This document shows positions 31,979-40,981 of a DNA stretch of 54,412 nt, piece after piece (position 1 is the first letter of the stretch; each line of letters starts with the position of its first letter). The position numbers and the translations under genes are program-made. The notes under the pieces were generated by a model. The model had not been told where the DNA came from, searched no databases, and was given only the letters and a program-made list of their open reading frames with translations. Origin of the DNA: Planobispora rosea (GTDB lineage Bacteria; Actinomycetota; Actinomycetes; Streptosporangiales; Streptosporangiaceae); NCBI RefSeq assembly GCF_014648175.1, contig NZ_BMQP01000054.1, forward strand, positions 1 to 54,412, read 5' to 3'.

Positions 31979-32326
31979 ATGTCGATGAGCCCGCGGATGA
32001 CCATGCAGGTTCAGGCGGTCCTGCAGGTGTTCCTCGCCGATCCCGTACGGCAGCGCTACGGCCTGGAGCTGTGCGAGGAGACCGGCCTGCCCAGCGGCAC
32101 GGTCTACCCCATCCTCGCCCGGCTGGAGCAGATCGGCTGGCTCGACACCCGCTGGGAGGAGCCCGACGCGCACGTGGACGCCGGCCGTCCCCGGCGTCGC
32201 TACTACACGATCACTCCCGACGGCGTCGAGAGCAGCCGCGACGCGATCGCCCGGACCTACGCCTCCCGCCGGCGGCCCGTGCCGGGCCGGCTCCGCCGTC
32301 CGAGACCGGCAGGAGGCGCGTCATGA
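31979..32326 (+). CDS. PadR-family transcriptional regulator
   Basis: 115 residues. The winged helix covers about 8-90 (MTMQVQAVLQVFLADPVRQR, GLELCEETGLPSGTVYPILA, RRRYYTITPDGVESSRDAIA), with the long PadR second helix shortened as in the phenolic-acid/ECF-adjacent group. Start ATG 31979 is directly after the promoter, so translation is probably leaderless. The stop overlaps the next start (ATGA), which encodes an HD hydrolase with a membrane tail. PadR-plus-membrane-protein operons are frequent in actinomycetes, and the coupled gene is likely the controlled output. Confidence 0.9.
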   Translation: MSMSPRMTMQVQAVLQVFLADPVRQRYGLELCEETGLPSGTVYPILARLEQIGWLDTRWEEPDAHVDAGRPRRRYYTITPDGVESSRDAIARTYASRRRPVPGRLRRPRPAGGAS

Positions 32327-33339
32327 CGGAGAGCGCGGGGATCACCCACCACCTCGACCCGCTCCTCCGCGTCCTGCCGCCCTCCCTGACGGCTCACCAG
32401 CGACAGCTCGTCGAACGCGCCTACACCGTGGCGGCCTACTGGCACCGGGGGCGGCGGCGCCGCAGCGGTGATCCGTACATCACCCATCCGGTGGCGGTCG
32501 CCGTGATCCTGGCCGAGCTCGGCATGGACCACGAGATGCTGTGCGCGGCTCTGCTGCACGACGTTCTCGATGACACCGGTTGCCCGGAATCGGAGCTGGT
32601 CAGCGAGTTCGGCGAAAGGATCACCGGGCTTCTCGCGGGGCTGCGGACTCTCGATGGCTCCGATCTCCGTACGGACGACTGGGAGAGCTCGGCCGACGAC
32701 CGCGTACTGGTGCTCAAACTGGTCGACCGCCTCCACAACCACCGGACGATGCGGTTCCTGCCCCCGGAGAAGCAGAGGGCCACGTCGCAGGAGACACTCG
32801 ACGTCCTGGTTCCTCTGGCCGTACGGCTGGGCCTGGAACAGGTCGGAGAAGAACTCCAGCGGCTCGCGGCCGCGAGGCCGGCACCGCCGCCGGATCAGGC
32901 CGGAATCCGGACGTCCTTCCGGACGATCGCCGTCGGCGCTCTCCTCCTGCCGCCCGGAGACCGGGCCCGCTGGCTGGAAGAGTGGCTGGACCACCTCCAC
33001 GGGTTGCCCGACGGGCGTGCCCGGCGGCGCTTCACCGTTCAGCTGCTCATGGGCATGCCCAGACTGGCGGTGATCCTGCGATGGCCACTGTCCGAACCCG
33101 CACACCTCACGGCTCAGGTGCTTCGCCGGGTGGCTCGCTGGGTCATCTCGTCGAACGTCCGGACGTGGTCCCTGCTCACCCCGTTCCTCGTCTGGATGAC
33201 CGTCGAAGCCGCGGCGAGCAGCCCGTGGGAGGCCGCAGGGCTTCTGGTCACCGTTCCGCCGGTCCTCGGCGCGGGCGTCAGGACCCTGCGCGAACGGCTC
33301 CACGTGGCGGAAGGACGGCCCCGGCACCGCCGGGAGTGA
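32323..33339 (+). CDS. Stand-alone RelA/SpoT-type HD hydrolase with membrane tail
   Basis: 338 residues. Residues about 28-185 match the hydrolase half of RelA/SpoT proteins: THPVAVAVILAEL with His55, ALLHDVLDDT with His79-Asp80, and LKLVDRLHNHRTM with Asp135. No synthetase or regulatory domain follows, so it resembles a small alarmone hydrolase. From about 195 a different region begins (RARWLEEWLDHLHGLPDGRA) that resembles the segment found after PadR-linked membrane proteins, then two spans near 275-315. It may lower (p)ppGpp at the membrane under PadR control; the hydrolase role follows from the family, the rest is inference. Confidence 0.78.
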   Translation: MTESAGITHHLDPLLRVLPPSLTAHQRQLVERAYTVAAYWHRGRRRRSGDPYITHPVAVAVILAELGMDHEMLCAALLHDVLDDTGCPESELVSEFGERITGLLAGLRTLDGSDLRTDDWESSADDRVLVLKLVDRLHNHRTMRFLPPEKQRATSQETLDVLVPLAVRLGLEQVGEELQRLAAARPAPPPDQAGIRTSFRTIAVGALLLPPGDRARWLEEWLDHLHGLPDGRARRRFTVQLLMGMPRLAVILRWPLSEPAHLTAQVLRRVARWVISSNVRTWSLLTPFLVWMTVEAAASSPWEAAGLLVTVPPVLGAGVRTLRERLHVAEGRPRHRRE

Positions 33340-33436
33340 GCCCGGCGCCCGTGGTTTTCCACTGCGGTTTTCCACATCTCCGAACGGCCATGCGCCTCAT
33401 GGTGGCCATATCCTGATCATCCTTAGTCTCAGACGC

Positions 33437-34054
33437 ATGACGGAATGGCTTATCGACCTGATGGAGACCCTCGGCGCGCCCGGAGCCGGGATCGCGATCG
33501 CGCTGGAGAACCTCTTCCCGCCCCTCCCCAGCGAGGTGATCCTGCCGCTGGCGGGCTTCACCGCCTCCCGGGGGGAGATGAACCTGCTCGCCGTCCTGCT
33601 GTGGACCACGGCCGGTTCGGTGATCGGGGCACTGGCGCTGTACTGGGTGGGCGCGTTGCTCGGTCGCGAGCGAACGCTGGCCCTGGCTGCCCGGATCCCG
33701 CTGCTGAAAGTCTCCGACGTCGCCAAGACCGAGGCGTGGTTCCTCAAGCACGGGCGCAAGACGGTGTTCTTCGGCCGGATGATCCCGATCTTTCGCAGCC
33801 TGATCTCCGTTCCCGCCGGAGTGGAGCGCATGCCGCTGGGTGTCTTCACGTTGCTGACCACGGCCGGGAGCCTGCTCTGGAACACCCTCTTCGTGCTGGC
33901 CGGCTGGATGCTGGGGGAGAACTGGTCACTGGTGGAGGGCTACGTGGGCGTGGGCACCAACGCGGTCGTCGCCGTGGTGGCGCTGGCCGTGCTGGTCTTC
34001 GCGGGAGTTCGGCTGGGTGAGTGGCGCAAGGGACGGCATGCGCTGGGCGATTAG
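33437..34054 (+). CDS. DedA family membrane protein
   Basis: 205 residues with five spans. Family signatures are ENLFPPLPSEVILPLAGF and the later GRMIPIFRSLISVPAGVERM with conserved Arg residues. DedA proteins act as lipid (undecaprenyl phosphate or phosphatidylethanolamine) flippases in several bacteria. No ribosome site is visible before ATG 33437, so it may be leaderless. Its 3' end overlaps the sensor kinase gene by 17 bases, placing DedA, kinase and regulator in one operon, so the kinase may respond to envelope stress. Confidence 0.92.
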   Translation: MTEWLIDLMETLGAPGAGIAIALENLFPPLPSEVILPLAGFTASRGEMNLLAVLLWTTAGSVIGALALYWVGALLGRERTLALAARIPLLKVSDVAKTEAWFLKHGRKTVFFGRMIPIFRSLISVPAGVERMPLGVFTLLTTAGSLLWNTLFVLAGWMLGENWSLVEGYVGVGTNAVVAVVALAVLVFAGVRLGEWRKGRHALGD

Positions 34055-35123
34055 CGGGCTGAGACTTGTCGGGGCGGTGACCGCTGGTGCGGTCACCGCC
34101 CTTGTGGGGTTGCTCTTCGTCCTGGTGGCGGCACCGTTCGCCGGCCGTCCCGCCGTACGCTCGGCGGCCGCACGGCTGACCGGGCTGGAGCTCCGGCGGC
34201 TGCGCCTGGACCTCCCGGACCGTGACGAGGAGGGCGTGCTGCGCTACCTGGCCGCCCGGGTCCCCGTGGGACTCCTGGGCGGCCTGATCGTGCTGCTGCT
34301 GATGGTCGGCATCGGTACGGCGGCCAGGCTGGCGTGGTCATGGGGCCGGGGAGAGGCGGTGGACGGCATGCTGCCCACCCCGGCGCTGCTGGCCTACGCC
34401 TTCCTGGCGGGCTGCGTCCTGCTGTTCCTGGACGTGTCCGGGCTGGTGGGGGTGGACGAGCTGGACCGGCGCCTGGCCGTACGGCTGCTCGCTCCCGACC
34501 CGACCGAGGCGCTCCGGCGGCGGATCGCCGAACTGACCGAGAGCCGCGCCGGGGTGGTCGCGGCGGTCGACACCGAACGGCGGCGCATCGAGCGTGACCT
34601 CCACGACGGGGTGCAGCAACGGCTGGTGGCGCTGTCCATGCTCGCGGGACGCGCCCGCCGGGGCCGCCCCGAGCTGCTGGAACAACTCCACGAGCAGGCC
34701 CGGCAAGCACTGGTGGAACTGCGCGAGGTGGCCTGGCGGGTCTACCCGTCGGGACTGGACGCGCACGGGCTGACGGAGGCGCTGTCCGGGGTGGCCGAGC
34801 GGGCCGCGGTCGCGGTCGAGGTGACCTGCGAGCTGCCGGAGCGCCCCCCGGCGGCGGTGGAGACCGCCGCCTACTTCGTGGCCAGCGAGGCCGTGACGAA
34901 TGCCGCCAAGCACTCCCGGGCCACCCTGGTCACCATAGAGGTGCGCCAGGAGGGCACCATGATCATTGTGCGAGTGCGGGACGACGGCGTGGGCGGAGCC
35001 GACGCCACCGGCGGCGGGCTGACCGGACTGGCGCGGCGGGTGGCCGCGCTGGACGGCCGGTTCACCATGACCAGCCCGCCCGGCGGGCCGACAGTGATCG
35101 AAGCGGAGCTACCGTGCGTGTGA
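34038..35123 (+). CDS. Sensor histidine kinase, HisKA_3 type
   Basis: 361 residues from ATG 34038, preceded by CAAGGGACGG. Three or four spans (about 10-33, 75-95, 112-132) precede the HisKA_3 helix with His189 (ERDLHDGVQQRLVALSMLAG) and a HATPase domain (ASEAVTNAAKHSRATLV, VRDDGVGGADATGGGLTGL). The gene overlaps DedA at its 5' end and the regulator at its 3' end. The lack of a long outer loop suggests intramembrane sensing. Confidence 0.92.
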   Translation: MRWAISGLRLVGAVTAGAVTALVGLLFVLVAAPFAGRPAVRSAAARLTGLELRRLRLDLPDRDEEGVLRYLAARVPVGLLGGLIVLLLMVGIGTAARLAWSWGRGEAVDGMLPTPALLAYAFLAGCVLLFLDVSGLVGVDELDRRLAVRLLAPDPTEALRRRIAELTESRAGVVAAVDTERRRIERDLHDGVQQRLVALSMLAGRARRGRPELLEQLHEQARQALVELREVAWRVYPSGLDAHGLTEALSGVAERAAVAVEVTCELPERPPAAVETAAYFVASEAVTNAAKHSRATLVTIEVRQEGTMIIVRVRDDGVGGADATGGGLTGLARRVAALDGRFTMTSPPGGPTVIEAELPCV

Positions 35124-35758
35124 TGCTGGCCGAGGATTCAGCCCTGCTGCGTGAGGGCCTGGTGCGCCTGCTGAAAGAGGAGGGTCACGACGTTCTGGCC
35201 GCGGTGGGCGACGCCGACGCGCTGCTGGAGGCGGTGGCCGGCGAGCGGCCCGAAGCCGTGGTGGTCGACGTGCGGATGCCGCCCACCCACACCGACGAGG
35301 GCCTGCGCGCCGCCCTGGAGATCCGGCGGTGCTGGCCGGAGGTCAAGGTGCTGGTGTTGTCGCAGTACGTCGAGAAGAAGTACGCCACCGAGCTGATGAG
35401 CGGCAGCATCGACGGCGTCGGCTACCTGCTCAAGGACCGCGTGGCCCAGGTCGGCGACTTCCTGGACGCGCTGGACCGGGTGGGCGCGGGCGGGACGGCC
35501 TTCGACCCGGAGGTGGTGCGCCAGTTGCTCGCGCGCACCAGCCACGCCGACCCGCTGGCCCGGCTCACCGCCCGCGAGCGTGAGGTGCTGGAGCTCATGG
35601 CCCAGGGCCTGACCAACGCCTCGATCGCCCAAACCCTGCACGTGTCGCAGAGCGCGGTGGAGAAGCACGTCAACGCGCTGTTCGACAAGCTCGCGCTGTC
35701 GCACACCACCGGGTACAGCCGCCGGGTCCTGGCGGTGCTGCGCTACCTCGGCTCCTGA
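35114..35758 (+). CDS. Response regulator, NarL/FixJ type
   Basis: 214 residues. Receiver domain with acidic pair at 7-8 and phospho-acceptor Asp52 (EAVVVDVRMPPTHTDEGL), Lys in YLLKDRVAQVGDF, and a LuxR helix-turn-helix at the end (LTAREREVLELMAQGLTNAS, VSQSAVEKHVNALFDKLALS). The start GTG 35114 overlaps the kinase end by ten bases. MPPTHTDEGLRAA is typical of the LnrJ/YdfI-like subgroup of regulators. Confidence 0.93.
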   Translation: MRVMLAEDSALLREGLVRLLKEEGHDVLAAVGDADALLEAVAGERPEAVVVDVRMPPTHTDEGLRAALEIRRCWPEVKVLVLSQYVEKKYATELMSGSIDGVGYLLKDRVAQVGDFLDALDRVGAGGTAFDPEVVRQLLARTSHADPLARLTAREREVLELMAQGLTNASIAQTLHVSQSAVEKHVNALFDKLALSHTTGYSRRVLAVLRYLGS

Positions 35759-35836
35759 ATCGCTGGGGTTTTCCGCAGGAGGAGCGGGCGGGGCACCGCA
35801 TTCCGCCGCGAAGCCGATCTCCATAACGTTGATCAC

Positions 35837-36901
35837 ATGATGCAGACGATGATGAACGTGCTGGTAGCGGCTGTTGTCGCGGCGGGCGGCCAGGCGGTGG
35901 ACGTACGGCCCGAGCTGGAGGAGATCGTGGCGGGCGACGGAGCCACGGCGGCCCTGGCACGGGTCTCCGACGGCGGCCGCACGTGGTCGGGCGCGGTGGG
36001 CGTGCGCGACATCGAACGCGGAGGACGACCGTCGCCCGACGGACACTTCCGGATCGGAAGTGTCACCAAGACCTTCGTCGCGACCGTGGTGCTCCAGCTC
36101 GTGGACGAGGGCAAGGTCCGGCTCGACGACCCCGTCGAGGCGCACCTGCCCGGCCTGGTGCCGGGCGGTGAGCAGATCACGGTCCGCCGGCTCCTCAACC
36201 ACACCAGCCACCTGTACGACTACATGAGCGAGCCCGGATACTCGACCAACCGCTGGCGCGGCGACGCCCGATTCCGCTCCTACCGGCCGCACGAACTGCT
36301 CAAGGTGGCCTTCGCCGGGAAACTCCCCGACGACGGGAAGTGGCACTACTCCAACACCAACTACGTGGTGCTCGGGCTGCTGGTGGAGAAGCTGACCGGC
36401 AACCCGTACGGCGAGGAGGTGACGCGCCGCATCCTGCGCCCGCTGGGGTTGCGCCACACGGTGGTGCCGGGTGACCGGTCGGGGCTGCCGTCACCGCACG
36501 CCAAGGGGTACGAGCCGCTGCCCGACCTGGTGGACGCGACGCGGATGAATCCTTCGCTCGACTGGGCAGCCGGGGAGATGATCTCGACTGCCGCGGATCT
36601 GGAGCGGTTCATGTCGGCGCTGCTCGGCGGCAGGCTGATCAGCAGGGCGTCCCTGCAGGCGATGCGGACGACGGTGGAAACGGGCGCCGGGTTCGGCTAC
36701 GGGCTGGGGCTGCAGGCCTACCCGCTGCCGTGCGGCACGGTATGGGGGCACAGCGGAGAGCTGATCGGATACCTGACGTTCGCGTTCCGCTCGGACTCCG
36801 GCAAGTCGCTGACCCTCTCGATCAACCCCTCGACCCGCAACCCGTCCACCGCGGAGGTCATGGAGATCGCGGTCAAGGTGTTCTGCGGACCGGCGAGCTA
36901 G
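35837..36901 (+). CDS. Serine hydrolase (beta-lactamase/D-Ala-D-Ala carboxypeptidase type)
   Basis: 354 residues. The penicillin-binding-like triad is present: Ser75-x-x-Lys78 (GSVTKTFVATVVLQLVDEG), Tyr171-Ser-Asn173 (WHYSNTNYVVLG) and HSG near 305 (VWGHSGELIGYL). The short N-terminal hydrophobic stretch (MNVLVAAVVAAGGQA) may be a signal peptide, so it could be exported and act on peptidoglycan or a beta-lactam. It is preceded by a two-component operon and followed by a convergent gene 23 bases away. Confidence 0.9.
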   Translation: MMQTMMNVLVAAVVAAGGQAVDVRPELEEIVAGDGATAALARVSDGGRTWSGAVGVRDIERGGRPSPDGHFRIGSVTKTFVATVVLQLVDEGKVRLDDPVEAHLPGLVPGGEQITVRRLLNHTSHLYDYMSEPGYSTNRWRGDARFRSYRPHELLKVAFAGKLPDDGKWHYSNTNYVVLGLLVEKLTGNPYGEEVTRRILRPLGLRHTVVPGDRSGLPSPHAKGYEPLPDLVDATRMNPSLDWAAGEMISTAADLERFMSALLGGRLISRASLQAMRTTVETGAGFGYGLGLQAYPLPCGTVWGHSGELIGYLTFAFRSDSGKSLTLSINPSTRNPSTAEVMEIAVKVFCGPAS

Positions 36902-36924
36902 CCTCGGTCACGCGTGCCGGGATG

Positions 36925-37350
36925 TCAGCCGGCGGCCCGCCCGCCGGCCGCGGCCTCGATCGTCTGCTTCATCTCCGCCGCACCGCGTTCGACGCGGATC
37001 CGGATCTCGGCGGCGAGCGCGTGCGGCAGGACGTCGGTGGTCCAGATCAGCCGTCCCGTCCCGTCGCCCCGGGCGAGAACCTCGAACGAGGCGTGGTGGT
37101 GCGTGAGCGGCGGCCGGGAGCCCTCGACGACGGAGTAGGCCAGGCGGCGGGCGTCGTCGTCGATCGCGACGATCAGCTCACGGATCACGTGTCCGTCGGG
37201 AAAGGTCAGGAACCGCTGGTCGCCCTCGATCCGGGTGGCGGTGACGCGGCCGGGCAGCAGACGCTCGTGCACGGCGCCCACATCGCGGAGCACGTCCCAG
37301 ATGTGATCGGGGGAGGCGTCGATCACGATCTCGTGGCGGATGGAGGCCAT
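36925..37350 (-). CDS. SRPBCC (START-like) family protein
   Basis: 141 residues from ATG 37350. The START-like fold is seen in SIRHEIVIDASPDHIWDVLR, RFLTFPDGHVIRELIVAID, and LIWTTDVLPHALAAEIRIRV followed by a long C-terminal helix. Members bind hydrophobic ligands (polyketide cyclases, lipid carriers). Function unknown. An in-frame upstream ATG at 37392 would add 14 residues; the AGGAACC stretch supports 37350. It is convergent with the serine hydrolase. Confidence 0.83.
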   Translation of the reverse strand: MASIRHEIVIDASPDHIWDVLRDVGAVHERLLPGRVTATRIEGDQRFLTFPDGHVIRELIVAIDDDARRLAYSVVEGSRPPLTHHHASFEVLARGDGTGRLIWTTDVLPHALAAEIRIRVERGAAEMKQTIEAAAGGRAAG

Positions 37351-37576
37351 GGCGTCGGGAGGTTCCTCTCGGAGTGGGGACGTCATGATCAATGTAGTCG
37401 GAACGCGCTGGAACCGGCACCGCCGTACGATTCGTGCCCCTCCGGAGCCGGGGTGCCGGAACAGGTCGAGGGACGGCGTGAGCGGCGGCAGGTCGAACGG
37501 CGGTGTGAGCGGCGCTCATGAACCGGTGAACCGGCTTCGTCCGGCAGAACAGAATAATGTTCGATACAGTCGGGGT

Positions 37577-38410
37577 ATGCCTCAGGGAACGGACATCCTC
37601 GATGATCTCGCGGCTGAGTACCGGCAGCTCGATGCCGTACTGGCGGCCCTGACCCCGGAGATGTGGGCACGGCCGTCCGCCGCCGCCGGATGGAGCGTCT
37701 CCGACGTGGTCCTGCACCTGGCCCAGACCGAGGAGTCCGCCCTGGCGTCCGTCGCCGGGGGACGCGGCACCGGAGAGCACGGCAGCGGAGAGCACGGCAG
37801 CGGGGCGCGTGATTCCGGGGGACGTGCTGCCGGAAAGCGTGATGCCGGGGAGCGCGACATCTTCGTCCGGCAGGACGGTGGCACGGTGGACGATCTCGTG
37901 GACAGGTGGGTCGCCGCCGAGCGTGACACGCCGCCCGACCAGGTGTTCGCCCGCTGGCGGAAGGCCACCGCGGCGACACCCGGGGCCCTGGCGGGCTGCG
38001 CGCCCGGTGACCGGCTGCCGTGGATCGCCGTCCCGCTGTCCCCGCGCACGCTCGCCACGACCCGGCTCGCCGAGCACTGGGCCCACGCCCTCGACATCAC
38101 CGTCCCGCTCGGCATCGACTACCCGGACACCGCGCGGCTGTGGCACATCGCCCGGCTGGCGCAGCGCACCTTGCCCTACGCCTTCACGGTGGCCGGTGAG
38201 GAGGGCGGTCCGGTGCGGTGCGAGCTCACCGGCTCCGACGGGGACCTGTGGCGGTTCGGAGATCCGGACGCCCCCTCGGTGATCAGCGGGTCCGCGGCCG
38301 AGTTCTGCCGCGTCGGCGCGCGCAGGCTGGCACCGCAGGACACCGGCCTGACGGCTGAGGGTCCCCACGGGGCCGTCGCCCTCAGGGTCCTGCGCAACTA
38401 CGCGGCCTGA
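37577..38410 (+). CDS. TIGR03084-type metal-binding protein (DinB/mycothiol-dependent fold)
   Basis: 277 residues from ATG 37577. The N-terminal DinB-like four-helix region (DILDDLAAEYRQLDAVLAAL, AGWSVSDVVLHLAQTEESAL) with the metal His at HLAQTE and HWAHALDITVPLG later is typical of the TIGR03084/maleylpyruvate isomerase family, which depends on a divalent metal and often mycothiol. A Gly/Glu/His low-complexity insert (about residues 63-92) interrupts the domain. The promoter has TACAGT (37565-37570) six bases before the ATG, indicating leaderless translation. The gene is single. Confidence 0.85.
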   Translation: MPQGTDILDDLAAEYRQLDAVLAALTPEMWARPSAAAGWSVSDVVLHLAQTEESALASVAGGRGTGEHGSGEHGSGARDSGGRAAGKRDAGERDIFVRQDGGTVDDLVDRWVAAERDTPPDQVFARWRKATAATPGALAGCAPGDRLPWIAVPLSPRTLATTRLAEHWAHALDITVPLGIDYPDTARLWHIARLAQRTLPYAFTVAGEEGGPVRCELTGSDGDLWRFGDPDAPSVISGSAAEFCRVGARRLAPQDTGLTAEGPHGAVALRVLRNYAA

Positions 38411-38505
38411 AGGCCCCGGGACACCGGGCGGCCCCTTGAAGGCTCCGGGGACACCGGCTCGCCGGTGCTGCGGATATGCCGGTGACCTCCAAGGGGCTCC
38501 GAGGG

Positions 38506-39402
38506 TCAGCCGTCGAGGACGGTCAGGTCGAGATGGCGGAGGCGGTCGGGGTCGGCGAGGATGTCGATGGCGACGATGCGCCCGTCACTGATCGTGAAGC
38601 CCATGACCGCGATCGGCTGCCCGCCGGCGACGGTGACGAGCCCGGCGGCCCCGTTCACCAGCGCCGGCCGGGCGAAGCGGCCGAGTCGCTGGAAGGCGAG
38701 CGCCTGCCGGGCCACGGCCGCCGCGCCGCGGATCTTCCTCAGCCCGCCCTCGGGCGCGGCGCCGTGGTCGGCCCGCAGGGCGACCTCGGAGTCGAGGACG
38801 GCGACCAGCGCGTCGAAGTCACCGTCGCGCGCGGCGGCGAGGAAGGCGGCGACGACCTCCCGCTGGCGCGTCAGGTCGGGATCGGGGACGGGGGCCGATC
38901 CCTGCACCCTCCGGCGTGCCCGGCTGGCCAGCTGCCGGGTCGCGGAGGGAGTGCGTCCCACGATCGGGGCGATCTCCTCGAAGGGCAGGGCGAACATGTC
39001 GTGCAGCACGAACGCCAGCCGTTCGGCGGGGGTCAGCGTTTCGAGAACCACGAGCAGCGCGATACCGACCGCGTCCGCCACCAGCACCTCGTGCTCGGGG
39101 TCGGCCCCGGAGTCGCGGCTCACGATCGGGTCGGGCAGGTGCGTGCCCGGGGGCTCGTCCAGGGGAGCCTCACGTCGCGAGGCGCGTGAACGGAGCATGT
39201 CCAGGCAGACCCGCCCGACGACCGTGGTCAGCCAGCCGGCCAGGTTCTCCACGGCCCCGGCGTCGGAGCGGCTGAGCCGCAGCCACGCCTCCTGAACGGC
39301 GTCGTCGGCCTCGCTCAGGGAACCGAGCATCCGGTAGGCCACCGCCCGCAGGCGGGGCCGGTGCGTCTCGAACCGCTCGGCCAGAAGGTCGTCCCCGCTC
39401 AT
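38506..39402 (-). CDS. ECF41-type sigma factor with SnoaL-like tail (SigJ-like)
   Basis: 298 residues from ATG 39402 (AGAGGAGTG upstream). Sigma regions 2 and 4 occupy residues about 8-170 (YRMLGSLSEADDAVQEAWLR, IVGRTPSATRQLASRARRRV), and a SnoaL/NTF2-like domain occupies about 180-298 (REVVAAFLAAARDGDFDALV, GGQPIAVMGFTISDGRIVAI). In this subfamily the tail acts as a built-in regulator of the sigma factor. No partner gene is fused or adjacent. The 39403-39493 gap holds no gene. Confidence 0.92.
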   Translation of the reverse strand: MSGDDLLAERFETHRPRLRAVAYRMLGSLSEADDAVQEAWLRLSRSDAGAVENLAGWLTTVVGRVCLDMLRSRASRREAPLDEPPGTHLPDPIVSRDSGADPEHEVLVADAVGIALLVVLETLTPAERLAFVLHDMFALPFEEIAPIVGRTPSATRQLASRARRRVQGSAPVPDPDLTRQREVVAAFLAAARDGDFDALVAVLDSEVALRADHGAAPEGGLRKIRGAAAVARQALAFQRLGRFARPALVNGAAGLVTVAGGQPIAVMGFTISDGRIVAIDILADPDRLRHLDLTVLDG

Positions 39403-39493
39403 CGGTCACTCCTCTCGCTTCCTGCCGCCAGAGGGGTGACGGACCGGACCCGGCGGATGTGACGGGATCCGCGCGACTCCGCACTCCGGCGTA

Positions 39494-39691
39494 TCAGTAC
39501 GCCTCGTCGTCGCCGCGCACGCTCTTGTAGATCCCGTACATGAACTCCAGCCCTCCGACGACCATCAGGATCACTCCGATCTTGGACGGCGTGAAGATGA
39601 AGATCTCTTCGTCGAGTCCGAACAGCCACAGCGCCAGTCCCGCCACAAAGGTGATCGAACCGGTGAAGAGCGTCTTGCGGGCAGAGGCCAT
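39494..39691 (-). CDS. Small two-span membrane protein
   Basis: 65 residues from ATG 39691, preceded by GAAAGGCTC. Two spans (TGSITFVAGLALWLFGL and IGVILMVVGGLEFMYGIY) flank the acidic loop DEEIFIFTPSK; the end is acidic. A short protein of this type is a recurring hypothetical in actinomycetes. It is transcribed in the same direction as, but separate from, the sigma gene that starts at 39402. Confidence 0.75.
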   Translation of the reverse strand: MASARKTLFTGSITFVAGLALWLFGLDEEIFIFTPSKIGVILMVVGGLEFMYGIYKSVRGDDEAY

Positions 39692-39858
39692 GACCGAGCC
39701 TTTCGACTGAGGGGAGGTGGCGCCGGATCTTCGAAAAGCCTAGTCAGACGTGGATTGCCCGGCCTCCTGCCGGTTGAGGAGGCCGGACTACACCCTTCGG
39801 CTGACACCGCCTCGGCACCCCCGGCACCCTCGGCACCCCCGGAGCCCCGGCGGCCGTG

Positions 39859-40953
39859 TCAGGCGTCTGCCACGATCCGGGCCACCCGCTCGACCGTGCT
39901 GAAGTCCCCGAGGGAAGCACGGTTCTTGGTCACTCCGACCGCGATACCCGTGGCGGTGTCCGCGAACGCCGCCGTCCCCCCGCTGCCGGCCATTCCGAAA
40001 ACGGTGGGGCTGCCCAGCGCCTGGGGGAAGCCGAGGGTGTATCCCAGTCCCCAGGTCGCGGGCGTTCCGTTGACCTCGTCCATCCCGGACACGGCGGCCG
40101 AGGTGACCTCGCGCAGCCGTCCGGCCGAGATCAACCCGTTCATCAGCGCGTCGTACACGCGGGCCAGCGCCCGCGCGGTCATGGTCGCGCCCGAGTCGGA
40201 GGTCAGGATGTCGGGCCGGTTGCTGTAGGCGGCGTCGGGCATCGCCTTCAGCGGCGCGGCCGTGCAGCCGTGGACGACCCTGAAGAACGGGATCTGGGCG
40301 AGCATCTCCGCGGGCATCTCCATCGGGGGCTGTGCGTCCTCGATCACGGCCAGCCTCGGTAGCTCGGCGGGCGGCACGGCGAAGAACAGCTCGCCGGAGA
40401 GGCCGAGCGGCCCGGCCACCTCCTCGTGGAGCACCTGGGAGACGCTCTTCCCGGTCGCCCGGCGCACGGTCTCGCCGAGGATGAAGATGAAGGTCTGCGG
40501 GTGGTACCCCATCGCGGTGCCCGGCTCCCACCAGGGCTCGGCGGCGGCGACGGCCGCGCACATCCGGTCCCAGTCGGCCAAGTCCTCGGGCGTGGTGTCG
40601 ACGGGCACCCCGGGGACGCCGACCGTGTGCGTGAGCGCGTGCCGTACGGTCGCCCTGTCCTTGCCGCGGGCGCCGAACTCGGGCCAGTAGGAGGAGATCG
40701 GCGCGTCGTAGTCGAGCACCCCTCGTTCGGCGAGCACGTGCACGACGGCCGCGATCACCCCCTTGCCGGTGGAGGTGACGTAGACCGGCGTGTCGGAGGT
40801 GAAGGGGCGGCCGGTCGCCGGGTCCGCGACGCCCGCCACCGCGTCGACCAGGAGCTCGCCGCGGCGGTAGACCGCGACCTGCACCCCGCGCTCGGCTCCG
40901 GACTCGACCAGCTCGTCGATCGCGGCCTGCACGTTCTTCTGAAGATCGGCCAT
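39859..40953 (-). CDS. Serine hydrolase, EstB/beta-lactamase class C type
   Basis: 364 residues from ATG 40953 (GAAAGGGAAT upstream). Nucleophile motif Ser61-Thr-Gly-Lys64 (YVTSTGKGVIAAVVHVLAER) and Tyr at about 150 (GYHPQTFIFILG) define the family of esterases related to class C beta-lactamases. No signal peptide, so it is probably cytoplasmic and an esterase rather than a cell-wall enzyme. It lies 28 bases downstream of the sigma factor gene on the same strand and is probably co-transcribed with it. Confidence 0.9.
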   Translation of the reverse strand: MADLQKNVQAAIDELVESGAERGVQVAVYRRGELLVDAVAGVADPATGRPFTSDTPVYVTSTGKGVIAAVVHVLAERGVLDYDAPISSYWPEFGARGKDRATVRHALTHTVGVPGVPVDTTPEDLADWDRMCAAVAAAEPWWEPGTAMGYHPQTFIFILGETVRRATGKSVSQVLHEEVAGPLGLSGELFFAVPPAELPRLAVIEDAQPPMEMPAEMLAQIPFFRVVHGCTAAPLKAMPDAAYSNRPDILTSDSGATMTARALARVYDALMNGLISAGRLREVTSAAVSGMDEVNGTPATWGLGYTLGFPQALGSPTVFGMAGSGGTAAFADTATGIAVGVTKNRASLGDFSTVERVARIVADA

Positions 40954-40981
40954 GGTGGATTCCCTTTCTCGATACCTGTTC

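Noticed and set aside
37549..37564. SOS box upstream of the TIGR03084 gene
   Set aside because: Only the right half-site GTTCGA matches; the left half is poor, so it is better read as part of the promoter.
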